NCBI RefSeq assembly: GCF_021228125.1
Contig: NZ_JAJQQS010000010.1
Span: 186,001 to 250,000, forward strand
DNA length: 64,000 nucleotides
DNA from: Streptomyces albireticuli
GTDB lineage: Bacteria; Actinomycetota; Actinomycetes; Streptomycetales; Streptomycetaceae
Direction: 5' to 3'
Position numbers and translations under genes: made by a program. The notes under the pieces were generated by a model that worked only from the letters and a program-made list of their open reading frames with translations, was not told the DNA's origin and did no database searches. Of this stretch, positions 33,708 through 41,058 are shown piece by piece; the stretch's first letter is position 1; each line of letters begins with the position of its first letter.

Positions 33708-33729
33708 CGGTCCGTACGCGCACGGACCG
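33708..33729 (-). terminator. Hairpin after the small secreted-protein gene
   Basis: An 8-bp perfect inverted repeat (33708-33715 and 33722-33729, loop ACGCGC) begins 23 bp past the stop of the gene at 33753-34094. Confidence 0.5.
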
Positions 33730-33752
33730 TACGCGCACGCCCCCCGCCCGGG

Positions 33753-34094
33753 TCAGATGGTGACGCAGACGCCGTCCTCGATGCTGCGGCCGTCCCGCTC
33801 CAGACCGCCGCAGACGAGCTTCGAGCCCGCCTGCTCGTAGCCGACCTCCCACCTGTGGGACGCCGCGTTCACCTTGGGAGAGTGGTAGTTGCCCCAGTAG
33901 GACCGCAGCGTCCCGGGCAGGCCGTCCGTGGTCCGGACGGTGATGTCCTGGACGAACCGGTTGTGATGGGCCGTCATGACGCAGATGTACTTCCCGCATT
34001 GGGAGTTGACCCCGGTCGGCGCCGCGCTCGCCGGGACGGCGACGGCGGAGCCCATGGCGAGAGCGGCGAGCACGGTGGCGACGATCTTCCTCAT
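33753..34094 (-). CDS. Small secreted protein of unknown function
   Basis: A 113-residue exported protein starting at ATG 34094, five bases behind GAGGAA. The signal peptide is short and clear: MRKIVATVLAALAMGSAVAVPASA, cleaved before APT. The mature ~88 residues contain four Cys (QCGKYICVM and LVCGG to GVCVTI), probably two disulfides. YWGNYHSP and SHRWEVGYEQ look like beta strands. I do not recognise a family; small Cys-paired exported proteins of this size are frequent in streptomycetes. It is monocistronic. Confidence 0.78.
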   Translation of the reverse strand: MRKIVATVLAALAMGSAVAVPASAAPTGVNSQCGKYICVMTAHHNRFVQDITVRTTDGLPGTLRSYWGNYHSPKVNAASHRWEVGYEQAGSKLVCGGLERDGRSIEDGVCVTI

Positions 34095-34257
34095 CACATT
34101 CCTCAATTGTCGGCAGGTGTCCACTGGGCCCCGCGCACCCCGCGCGCGGCCGGCCACCCCAGTAGACCGGCCGGCGGGCGGGGAAGCCGCCGCCGTCCGG
34201 GCGGGCCACCTGATGAGGTGATGTTCCTTCCGCGACGTTTCGCCGGTTACGGGCTCG

Positions 34258-35043
34258 CTACGCGCGGGTCGCCGTCGTCACATGCGCCAGGCAGGACGCC
34301 TCCACCAGCCCCTTCCCCTCGCGGGACTCCTGCTCCTCGCGCAGGGCGCGCACCCGCTCCGGGTCGAGGGCGCCCGCCGCCACCGCTGCCGCGCAGGCCG
34401 GTTCCACGAGCAGCGGCCACGCCTCGGCGAACGTCGTGAAGACCAGGGGCACCGTGCTCGTGACGCGGTCGGTGAAGCCCGCGCGCCCCAGGAGGGCGTC
34501 ATGGCGGGCGCCGGCCCGGCCGTCGGCCAGGGCCTCGGCGAAGGCCTCGGCGGCGGGGCCGGTCGTGGCGGTGTGGCCGGAGGCGATGGCGAGCGTGGCG
34601 AAGTCCGGATCCGCCAGGGCGATGCGGCCGCCGGGACGGAGCACCCGGCGGGCCTCCTCCAGGGCGCGCGCCGCGTCGGGGAGGTGGATGAGGAGCCGCT
34701 CCGCGCGGTACCAGCCGACGCGCCCGTCCGGGAAAGGCAGGGCCATGGCGTCACCGACGAGATAGCTGCTCCCGGCGAAACGGGTGCGGGCCGTCCGCAC
34801 CAGGGAGTTGCTGCGGTCCACGCCGACGACGGCCAGGCCCGCCGCGCGGAGTTCGGCGACCGCGTGGCCGGTGCCGCATCCGACATCGACGCCGTGTCCC
34901 GTCGGCCGGCCGAGTCGTTGGGCGATGTGGGCGCGCAGGGCCGTGACGGGCGCGGAGCGCTCGGCCAGCTCCAGGTACGCCTCGTACGCCCCCGGGCTCG
35001 GGGCCTTGTCCACGTCGCTGAAATGCCGGGCCGTCAAAGACAT
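34258..35043 (-). CDS. Class I SAM-dependent methyltransferase
   Basis: A 261-residue methyltransferase. SAM motif I is GVDVGCGTGHAVAELRAAG, followed by VVGVDRSNSLV (acidic residue for the ribose), a YLVGDAMALPFPDG motif and VLRPGGRIALADPD. It belongs to the Methyltransf_11/UbiE-like group that methylates small molecules. The ATG at 35043 is chosen because TACAGT (35056-35051 on the minus strand) sits 7 bases upstream, indicating a leaderless transcript. The open frame further upstream lacks family features. It is divergent from a GNAT gene. Substrate unknown. Confidence 0.87.
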   Translation of the reverse strand: MSLTARHFSDVDKAPSPGAYEAYLELAERSAPVTALRAHIAQRLGRPTGHGVDVGCGTGHAVAELRAAGLAVVGVDRSNSLVRTARTRFAGSSYLVGDAMALPFPDGRVGWYRAERLLIHLPDAARALEEARRVLRPGGRIALADPDFATLAIASGHTATTGPAAEAFAEALADGRAGARHDALLGRAGFTDRVTSTVPLVFTTFAEAWPLLVEPACAAAVAAGALDPERVRALREEQESREGKGLVEASCLAHVTTATRA

Positions 35044-35050
35044 GCAGCGG

Positions 35051-35056
35051 ACTGTA
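35051..35056 (-). promoter_or_regulatory. -10 box for a leaderless methyltransferase mRNA
   Basis: TACAGT read on the minus strand, ending 7 bases before the ATG at 35043, with no ribosome binding site between. Confidence 0.4.
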
Positions 35057-35103
35057 CGCAGGTCGAGGGCGCGCACCCGGTCGAAACAGAGGAAACCGCG
35101 AGA

Positions 35104-35682
35104 ATGTACCCCGCCACGGTGACCGGAGACCGGCTGTGCCTCCGGGAGTTGACGTCCGAGGACCTTCCCGTGCTCACCCGCCTGTACGGCGACCCGCGGG
35201 TCACGCGCTATCTGCGCTTCGACGCCCTGGACGCCGAGGCGGCCGCCGCGAAGTACGAGGAGCGCCGCCGGACCGCGTTCGACGCTCCCCGTACCCGCTT
35301 CGAGATGGCCGTCACCACACCGGACGACCCCGCCATGGTCGGGACGCTGGGGATGACGCTGGAGCCCCCGCACCACCTCTCCGGATGGCTCAACGAACTC
35401 GTGCTCGTCCCGGAGGTGTGGTCCCGGGGCTACGGCAGCGAGGCTCTACGACTGATGATCGGCCTGGGTTTCGAGCGGCTGGGGCTGCACCGCATCTGGG
35501 GGCTGCGCCGCCACGACCATCCCGTCACGCACGGCACGATCACCGAGGCGGGCATGTCGCAGGAGGGCCGGATGCGCGACTGGGTCCGCACCGGCGGGCG
35601 CTGGCACGACGTCGTGACCTACTCCGTCCTGCGGCACGAGTGGGACGCCCGGCGCCCGAGCGTCACCAGCGCACGGCGGTGA
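35104..35682 (+). CDS. RimJ/RimL-type GNAT acetyltransferase
   Basis: A 192-residue GNAT of the Acetyltransf_3 (RimL-like) group: TGDRLCLRELTSEDLPVLTRLYGDPRVTRYL at the start is the family signature. GWLNELVLVPEVWSRGYGSEALRLMIGLGF holds the acetyl-CoA loop. HPVTHGTITEAGMSQEGRMRD matches the late NxxSxxVxExxGF-like region, though the usual Asn/Ser positions differ. GAGGAA precedes the ATG by about 12 bases. Its last 20 bp overlap the 3' end of the MBL-fold gene on the other strand. The acceptor may be a protein N-terminus or a small amine. Confidence 0.85.
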   Translation: MYPATVTGDRLCLRELTSEDLPVLTRLYGDPRVTRYLRFDALDAEAAAAKYEERRRTAFDAPRTRFEMAVTTPDDPAMVGTLGMTLEPPHHLSGWLNELVLVPEVWSRGYGSEALRLMIGLGFERLGLHRIWGLRRHDHPVTHGTITEAGMSQEGRMRDWVRTGGRWHDVVTYSVLRHEWDARRPSVTSARR

Positions 35683-36583
35683 AGTCGACGGGCCGTTCCG
35701 GCATCGTCCGGGTCCGGGCGGTCAGCTCCCTGAGCCGCCGGGCCATCTCGGGGGCGGGGAGCCGCTTGCGGTCGCCGTGGCCCGGCAGCAGCCATTCGAA
35801 GCGCAGCCGGCCTGCGTTCCTGTGCAGGGAGGCGCTGAGCTCGGCCATCGAGTACCAGGTGACGCTCTCCACCACCTCCATATCGGCCGTCGTGCGGGAC
35901 CAGTACAGGCTGTCGCCGCTGAAGCAGTAGCGCTCGTCGGCGACGTAGAGCACGCTGCCGAGGGTGTGCCCCGGCAGCGGGTACGCGAGCACGCCGTCTC
36001 CGATCACGGCCGGTTCCGTCCCGCGCAGCACGCGGTCGGCGTCCGGGGCCGCTTCGAGATCCCCCTCGTGGATCCACAGGCGGGCGCCGAAGCGGTCGGC
36101 GTACGCGCGGCCGTGCGCGGCGTGGTCGTAGTGGGTGAGGAGCACGTCGGTGACGGGCCCCAGCGCCTCGTAGCGCGCGGCGAGCGCGGTGCTCCACCGG
36201 GGGGTGTCGATCATCATCATGGTGCCGGACGGGCGCCGCAGCAGGTAGGAGTTGGCGCCCGCGTTGTGGGTGGAGTTGTGTCCGCACAGGTGGACACGGT
36301 CGTCCAGGGCGAGCGGGAAGGGGTCCTGCGCGGGGTCGAGCCGCCCGGAACCGGGCCGGATCGAGCGGGTGTGGCAGGCGTGGGCGGCGGCGTTCAGCTG
36401 CCGGACCTCCGCGGCGTCGCGCGGCTGCCGGACGACCTCCGCGCGGCCTCCGACCTCCTCGATGAGTCCGGGGGCGAGCTGGCGGGCGACGTCGCAGTTG
36501 GTGCACCTGGAGTCGACGTACCAGTCGTTCGTACCCCGGGCCGTGCGCCCTTCCGCGGGCGGGCCTGACGGGTCGTCGTGCAT
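35663..36583 (-). CDS. MBL-fold hydrolase with N-terminal ferredoxin-like Cys segment
   Basis: A 306-residue protein starting at ATG 36583, nine bases behind AAAGGAG. Residues ~20-45 (WYVDSRCTNCDVARQLAPGLI) resemble half of a ferredoxin-type cluster site seen at the head of some MBL proteins. The metallo-beta-lactamase core follows: NAGANSYLLRRPSGTMMMID, LLTHYDHAAHG (metal ligands), AYPLPGHTLGSVLY, YCFSGDSLYW and WLLPGHGDRK. It likely hydrolyses a thioester or lactone-like bond, or acts as an oxidoreductase if iron is bound. No partner is near. It overlaps the convergent GNAT gene by 20 bp. Confidence 0.87.
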   Translation of the reverse strand: MHDDPSGPPAEGRTARGTNDWYVDSRCTNCDVARQLAPGLIEEVGGRAEVVRQPRDAAEVRQLNAAAHACHTRSIRPGSGRLDPAQDPFPLALDDRVHLCGHNSTHNAGANSYLLRRPSGTMMMIDTPRWSTALAARYEALGPVTDVLLTHYDHAAHGRAYADRFGARLWIHEGDLEAAPDADRVLRGTEPAVIGDGVLAYPLPGHTLGSVLYVADERYCFSGDSLYWSRTTADMEVVESVTWYSMAELSASLHRNAGRLRFEWLLPGHGDRKRLPAPEMARRLRELTARTRTMPERPVDFTAVRW

Positions 36584-36688
36584 GGTGGGCTCCTTTCGTG
36601 TGCGCCCGGCTCGGCGGGCCGCGCGCACACGTCCAGAGATATCCCCCGCCGTCCGGAAAGCGGAAGGGGAGTCAGGGCTTGTGGTTCA

Positions 36689-36714
36689 CCGTGCGTACGT
36701 CTCTGCGCGCACGG
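36689..36714 (-). terminator. Possible terminator after the first Nudix gene
   Basis: A 7-bp inverted repeat (36689-36695 and 36708-36714, loop 12) lies 53 bp past the Nudix stop, in the 184-bp gap 36584-36767 before the MBL gene. Otherwise I see nothing in that gap. Confidence 0.35.
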
Positions 36715-36767
36715 ACGGGCTGGTGTGAAATGCCCCGATTTATCCTTGGCGTGTCCCGCGAGACGCC

Positions 36768-37247
36768 TCAGAACGCGATCGGGTAGCGGTGGGCCGGCGG
36801 GTGGTCGATCGCCAGTCCCGGCCGCCACGCCGTGAGGGCCTGCGCGGAGGGGACGAAGAGCGGGCCGGGCAGCGCGTCCGGCTGGAACCACTGCCAACGG
36901 GCCACGAGATGGGGCTCGGCGGCGACCGGGGCGCCCTCGTACGCGGTGACGAGCACGGCGGCCGTCAGACGGCTGACGCCACCGGCGTCGTCGAGCAGCA
37001 GCGCGGTCACCTCGGCGTCCGCCGGGGCGGCGGTCAGCGAGGTCTCCTCGCGGAGCTCGCGCACGGCCGCCGCCTGGAGGGACTCCCCCGGCTCGACCGA
37101 ACCGCCGGGCAGTTCCCAGACGCCGGCGTGGTGGTGCCCGAGCAGGATCCGCTCGCGCGGGTCGACGACGATCACGCCGACGCCGATGGCCGCGTGCGCG
37201 GCCGGGGGCTCGGTGCCGCGGGGGCGGCTGGTCACGGTGCGGGTCAT
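36768..37247 (-). CDS. Nudix hydrolase
   Basis: A 159-residue Nudix protein starting at ATG 37247. The Nudix box reads GGSVEPGESLQAAAVRELRE followed by ETSL: the metal-binding Glu residues are present but the usual EExGU Gly is Ser. Preceding strands (AIGVGVIVVDPRERILLGHH) and VWELPGG are typical of MutT/ADP-ribose pyrophosphatase-like members. It hydrolyses nucleoside diphosphates linked to another group; the substrate is not evident. It lies 95 bp downstream of a second Nudix gene in the same direction, and the two may be co-transcribed. Confidence 0.88.
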   Translation of the reverse strand: MTRTVTSRPRGTEPPAAHAAIGVGVIVVDPRERILLGHHHAGVWELPGGSVEPGESLQAAAVRELREETSLTAAPADAEVTALLLDDAGGVSRLTAAVLVTAYEGAPVAAEPHLVARWQWFQPDALPGPLFVPSAQALTAWRPGLAIDHPPAHRYPIAF

Positions 37248-37342
37248 GGTGGGTGGGTTCCCTTCTCCTGGCGGTCGCTCACGGGTTCTCACGGATACGG
37301 ACGGGCGCCGGGACGGCGCGGGCGGGCCCTTCGCGCGCCCCT

Positions 37343-37795
37343 TCACACCGCCCAGCCGTGCGTCGACAGCAGGGCCCCGGAGGTGAACCGGGTCAGCACC
37401 GCCGCCGTGTACGGCACGCAGTCGGCGGGCGGACGCGCGGGGTCGGCCCAGACCAGCGCCGCGCACTTGGCCGGCTCCAGGTTGCGCGGCTCGCCGTCCC
37501 AGCGCTGCGCGGTGAAGACGACCCCGAGGCGGCCGTTCCCCTCGGGGCTGTGGTGGTGGATGAGGTGGCAGAACTCCAACTCCCCCGGGTCGAGGCACAG
37601 TCCGACCTCCTCACGGACCTCGCGCAAGGCGCCGTCGACGACGGTCTCACCCTCTTCGAGGTGCCCGCCCGGCGGGGCGAGCAGGCCGCTCGCGTACACG
37701 TCACCGGCGCGGCGGAGCAGCAGCACGCGGCCGTCGTCGCGGTGCAGCAGGACCATCACGTCGATCACGCACCTGTAGCGCGGGGGACGGCTCAT
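37343..37795 (-). CDS. Nudix hydrolase (MutT-like), coupled to a leader peptide
   Basis: A 150-residue Nudix protein with a complete box: GGHLEEGETVVDGALREV then REEVGL. CVIDVMVLLHRDDGRVLLLRRAG and YASGLLAPPGG precede it. HLIHHHSPEGNGRLGVVF is the following strand pair. Its ATG (37795-37793) overlaps the TGA (37794-37792) of a 38-codon His-rich reading frame, giving ATGA coupling. Probably a house-cleaning nucleotide pyrophosphatase. Control by translation of the leader is suggested by the overlap. Confidence 0.9.
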   Translation of the reverse strand: MSRPPRYRCVIDVMVLLHRDDGRVLLLRRAGDVYASGLLAPPGGHLEEGETVVDGALREVREEVGLCLDPGELEFCHLIHHHSPEGNGRLGVVFTAQRWDGEPRNLEPAKCAALVWADPARPPADCVPYTAAVLTRFTSGALLSTHGWAV

Positions 37796-37908
37796 CCGCG
37801 CCTCCCGGTGGCGGCCTCGGCACCGGCGGCGGCGGGCAGCGGCCCGCCCTGTTCGAACGACGATCGCGTTCTCGTGGTGTTCGCGTGGCGGTCGTGGTGG
37901 TGATGCAC
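37792..37908 (-). CDS. His-rich 38-residue leader peptide
   Basis: A small frame starting at GTG 37908 behind a strong GAGGAGG site. The product begins VHHHHDRHANTTRTR: five His in the first eight residues. The remainder is Ala/Gly-rich and ends RRG. It stops inside the start codon of the Nudix gene at 37795. A conserved-looking strong ribosome binding site, a His run at the very start and translational coupling are what a leader peptide sensing His-tRNA, or a metal-binding peptide, would show. It is not a known protein to me. Confidence 0.6.
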   Translation of the reverse strand: MHHHHDRHANTTRTRSSFEQGGPLPAAAGAEAATGRRG

Positions 37909-37928
37909 TGCGCCTCCTCGTTGACCCG

Positions 37929-37963
37929 GATCGGACGGGCGATCGGAAAAACGACGTCCGATC
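37929..37963 (-). promoter_or_regulatory. Stem-loop just upstream of the His-rich leader
   Basis: A 9-bp perfect inverted repeat (37929-37937 and 37955-37963) with a 17-nt A-rich loop ends about 10 bp before the GAGGAGG of the leader. It may be an operator or an mRNA structure. Confidence 0.45.
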
Positions 37964-38359
37964 GGGGGAGTCACGGCCACCGAAGGGCGTTTTCCCGCAC
38001 GGGAATTCGATGACGCGTCAAGCGGCCCGCGCTCCCGGGGGCGGGCGCCCGGCGGCGCTTGTGCGATTCACCCGGGCGTGGCCGCTCACTCGATCCGGGT
38101 CTTGCGTTGCTCCCGGGAACGACCGGACGGAAGCCGCACGCCTGTGTCCACCGCGCCTCCCCCGGCTCCGCTTTGCCCTCGGAGAGACTCCGCGCGGCGG
38201 GGCGCGCTGCCGCGGCCGTACCGCGGACGGCGTACCCGCGGGGTGTCCCGGGGAGCCGCCGCCAACGGCCATTTCCAGGGGTACTGAAGTGCCCTCGTCC
38301 GGGGCTAAGGTCCGCTTCTGACGAAGCATCATGGTGCGGCATTCGACGAGAGGCAGGCC
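37964..38359. other. Intergenic region without a convincing gene
   Basis: This 396-bp stretch lies between the leader/Nudix unit and the Tat-type repeat protein. Frames are open in it, but none has a good start site or protein-like composition. It presumably holds divergent promoters. AGGCAGG at 38351-38357 is the likely ribosome binding site of the next gene. Confidence 0.4.
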
Positions 38360-39313
38360 ATGAGATCCAGAAGAGAAGTGCTCCGGGCGGCGACGGCCGC
38401 GGTGGGCGTCGCGGCCGTCGGAGCGATCGGCGGCGGGACTGCCTTCGCGGCGGGCACGGCGTCGCCACGGCGGTCGTTCGGCTCCGTCGGTACGCCCCTC
38501 AACACCTTCCACGACGCCTCCGGGCGTGTGACCGTGTCCGTCTTCTCCCACCACGGCAACCCTCCACAGTCGCACTGGATCGACAAGACCACCCTCGTCG
38601 GCGACGGCGAGATGATCGCCATCGGCGGCGGCGCCACTGCGACGGACGGCAACCCCGGGGCGCTGCTGACCGCGTCCTACCCGACCGACGACCTGTCGGG
38701 CTGGACCGTCAGCTCCAAGGACCATCTCCAGGCGCACCCGCACGCCCTCACCTCGTACGTCATCGGTCTCAAGATCGCCGGTCTGAGCCGGGCCCAGCTC
38801 CTGCGGTCCGTCTACGTGTCCCGCGCGGACAGCGGTACCGCCCCGCACCCGGAGGCCGAGGCGGGAATCCCCTCGTCGAACGACTACGTCCTGGTGGGCG
38901 GCGGCTTCCGGGTGGACTGGCACGGCGCGGGGAACCTCGCCACGGCCTCGTTCCCGTCGACCGAGTTCTCCTGGAAGGCCCGGTCGAAGGACCACGGGCA
39001 GTCCGACCCGGCCAACATCAGGGCGTACGCCATCGCCCTGCGCCGCGATCTCCCGGTCGGGCGGGTCGTGTCGTCCGTCACCCGCGCCGACTCCGGCCAG
39101 ACCGCGCACCCGGCCGCCGTCGCCTCGGTGACGCCGGGGTACGCGCTGACGGGCGGCGGTGGCGAGGCGCACTGGCGTGGCGCCGGCAATCTGCTGTGGC
39201 GCCTCGAACCGGCCACCTCGCAGACGCCGAGCTTCGCCGCGGCGTCCAAGGACCATCTCTGGTCCGACCCGTCCTCGATCACCGCCTACGCCCTGGGCAT
39301 CCGCGTCGTCTGA
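38360..39313 (+). CDS. Tat-exported protein with three internal repeats
   Basis: A 317-residue protein. The N-terminus SRREVLRAATAAVGVAAVG has the twin-arginine pattern followed by a hydrophobic stretch and an Ala-rich cleavage region, so it should be exported folded. The mature part holds three ~80-residue repeats. Each has a Gly-rich strand (AIGGGATAT, LVGGGFRVD, LTGGGGEAH) and ends in SKDH, a short spacer and a Tyr/Ala-rich strand (TSYVIGLKI, RAYAIALRR, TAYALGIRV). The middle portions also share (S/T)RADSG and an xxHP step. I do not know the family. A secreted beta-sheet protein with cofactor or glycan binding is possible. Confidence 0.8.
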   Translation: MRSRREVLRAATAAVGVAAVGAIGGGTAFAAGTASPRRSFGSVGTPLNTFHDASGRVTVSVFSHHGNPPQSHWIDKTTLVGDGEMIAIGGGATATDGNPGALLTASYPTDDLSGWTVSSKDHLQAHPHALTSYVIGLKIAGLSRAQLLRSVYVSRADSGTAPHPEAEAGIPSSNDYVLVGGGFRVDWHGAGNLATASFPSTEFSWKARSKDHGQSDPANIRAYAIALRRDLPVGRVVSSVTRADSGQTAHPAAVASVTPGYALTGGGGEAHWRGAGNLLWRLEPATSQTPSFAAASKDHLWSDPSSITAYALGIRVV

Positions 39314-39341
39314 CCTTGGCGCGCGCCCGGCGGGAGCCGTC

Positions 39342-40880
39342 TCATCCGGCGGCCCCGAAGAGCTGGGTCCAGTACGTGCCGGCGGAGCCCCCGGTGGCGT
39401 AGCCGACGCCGAGGTGGGTGAAGTCCGGTTTGAGGATGTTGGCACGGTGTCCGGGGCTGTCCATCCAGCCCCGGACGACCTCGGCGGGCGTGCGCTGGCC
39501 GCAGGCGATGTTCTCGCCGATGCCCCGGTGCGCGGCCCCGGCCGCCGCGGCCCTGTCCCAGGGCTCGCCCCCTTCCGGGGTGGTGTGGGAGTAGAAGCCC
39601 CGGCCCGCCATGTCGGCGCTGTGGGCCTGGGCCGCCGTGCCCAGCCGCGCGTCGGCGGCGAGCGGGCGCAGGCCGGCCGCCCGCCGCTCGGCGTTGGTGA
39701 GCGCGAGCACGTCGGCCACCGCCCGCTCCAGGCCGGCCCGGGTGAACGGCTCCGCCCACACCACCGTCCAGAACGCGTCCCCCGACCCCGCGTGGACGGC
39801 GTGGCCGACGCCGAGGTGGACGAACACCGGGTCGCCCACGGGGGTGCGGAGCTCCGTGCCGCGCAGGCAGTAGTCCATGAACTCGGCAGGGGTGCGGGGG
39901 CCGGACACCAGGTGCTCGGCGAGCGTGAGATAGGCGTAGCCGCCCGCCGTGATCCGCTGGAACAGCGAGGTCCCGGCCGTGCTCTCCCTCCCCAGGCGGC
40001 CGTGCGCGGCCATGTCCGCGGCATGGGCGCGGGCGGCGGCCGACAGCCTCGGGTCGGCCGTGACGGGCCGGGCGCCGGTGCGGGACCGCTCCGCGTTGAC
40101 CAGCGCGAGGAGACCGTCCGCTTCGGCGGAGCCGGGGCGGTGGGACGCGGGCGTGGCGGACGTGTGCGTGCCGGACGCGGGCGTGGCGGACGCGGGCGTG
40201 GCGGACGCGGGCGTGCCGGACGCGGGCGTGGCGGACGCGGGCGTGGCGGACGCGGGCGTGGCGGACGCGGGCGTGGCGGACGTGTGCGTGCCGGACGCGG
40301 GCGTACGGGGCGCGGGCACACGGGGCGTGCGTCCGTGGGGCACGGATCCGCCGGGCCCGGGGCCGCCCGGCGCGCCGGCGGCGGGCGGGGCGGCCCCGTC
40401 CTCCTCCACGACCTCGATGCCGAAATCGCGGGCCACTCCGGCCAGGCCGTCCGCGTACCCCTGCCCGAGGGCCCGGAGCTTCCACCCGGTCCCCCGGCGG
40501 TACAGCTCGGCGAGCAGCAGGGCGGTCTCCCGCGTCGGGCGCGGCGGCGTGAACCGGGCCAGCGTGCCGCCTCCGGGCCCGGTGACCGTCATCACGGGGA
40601 CGGGCAGGGCCGCGAGGGGTGTGCCGGGTTCGGCTGGGCTGACGACCACCGTCACCTTGGCGGCGCCCCGGCGCAGCCGCGCCGGCTCCACGGTGAGGGT
40701 GTCCGCGCGCAGCCGGGCACCGGGGGCGGCCGGCTGGTTGAAGAAGACGAAGTCGCCGTCCCCGGCGGTCCGGCCGTCCTCACCGGTGACGATCACCGAC
40801 AGATCGAACGGGCCGGGCACCCGTATGGAGAGCGCGCCGTCCGGCATCGCCCGGTTCCCGCCGGCCACCAGATCGCTCAT
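39342..40880 (-). CDS. TerD-domain protein fused to two CAP (SCP/PR-1) domains
   Basis: A 512-residue protein starting at ATG 40880. Residues 1 to ~170 resemble a TerD/TerZ-like domain: FDLSVIVTGEDGRTAGDGDFVFFNQPAAPGARL and TALLLAELYRRGTGWKLRALGQGYADGL. A Pro/Ala/Thr/Ser linker (about 185-250) made of TPASA-type pentapeptides follows. Then come two CAP domains: LLALVNAERSRTGARPV to YLTLAEHLVSG, and VLALTNAERRAAGLRPL with GFYSHTTPEGG, GIGENIACGQRTPAEVV and MDSPGHRANILKPDFTHLGVGY. CAP domains are usually secreted, TerD proteins cytoplasmic; no signal peptide is visible here. Tellurite/stress-related membrane-surface complexes are one context for TerD proteins. It converges on the Tat-type protein gene. 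Confidence 0.85.
   Translation of the reverse strand: MSDLVAGGNRAMPDGALSIRVPGPFDLSVIVTGEDGRTAGDGDFVFFNQPAAPGARLRADTLTVEPARLRRGAAKVTVVVSPAEPGTPLAALPVPVMTVTGPGGGTLARFTPPRPTRETALLLAELYRRGTGWKLRALGQGYADGLAGVARDFGIEVVEEDGAAPPAAGAPGGPGPGGSVPHGRTPRVPAPRTPASGTHTSATPASATPASATPASATPASGTPASATPASATPASGTHTSATPASHRPGSAEADGLLALVNAERSRTGARPVTADPRLSAAARAHAADMAAHGRLGRESTAGTSLFQRITAGGYAYLTLAEHLVSGPRTPAEFMDYCLRGTELRTPVGDPVFVHLGVGHAVHAGSGDAFWTVVWAEPFTRAGLERAVADVLALTNAERRAAGLRPLAADARLGTAAQAHSADMAGRGFYSHTTPEGGEPWDRAAAAGAAHRGIGENIACGQRTPAEVVRGWMDSPGHRANILKPDFTHLGVGYATGGSAGTYWTQLFGAAG
40144..40308 (-). repeat. 15-bp tandem repeat, eleven units, in the TerD-CAP linker
   Basis: Eleven 15-bp units from 40144 to 40308; most read GACGCGGGCGTGGCG on the plus strand, and two (40159, 40279) read GACGTGTGCGTGCCG. 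They encode the TPASA/THTSA linker. Near-identity suggests recent expansion and length variation between strains. Confidence 0.9.
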
Positions 40881-41058
40881 CGCCGCACCACCCACCACCG
40901 CTCGCCCGTACTTCCCGGGAGAACGCGCGGCGGTGCCGGACGGTTCCACGAGCCGGAGGGCGCGGGGGTCCTGGGGGGGCTTTGTAGGAATCGAACAGAC
41001 GTGGCAGGGTCAGCGCTGGCGTCGGTGCCCCCTGTGGTGGCGCCCGGAAAAAGCGAGG

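Noticed and set aside
38010..38321. A 103-codon frame in the gap before the Tat-type protein
   Set aside because: No ribosome binding site, no recognisable motif and Arg/Pro-rich composition as in non-coding frames.
40144..40308. Possible CRISPR array
   Set aside because: The 15-bp units are contiguous without spacers and keep the reading frame of the TerD-CAP gene; they are coding repeats.
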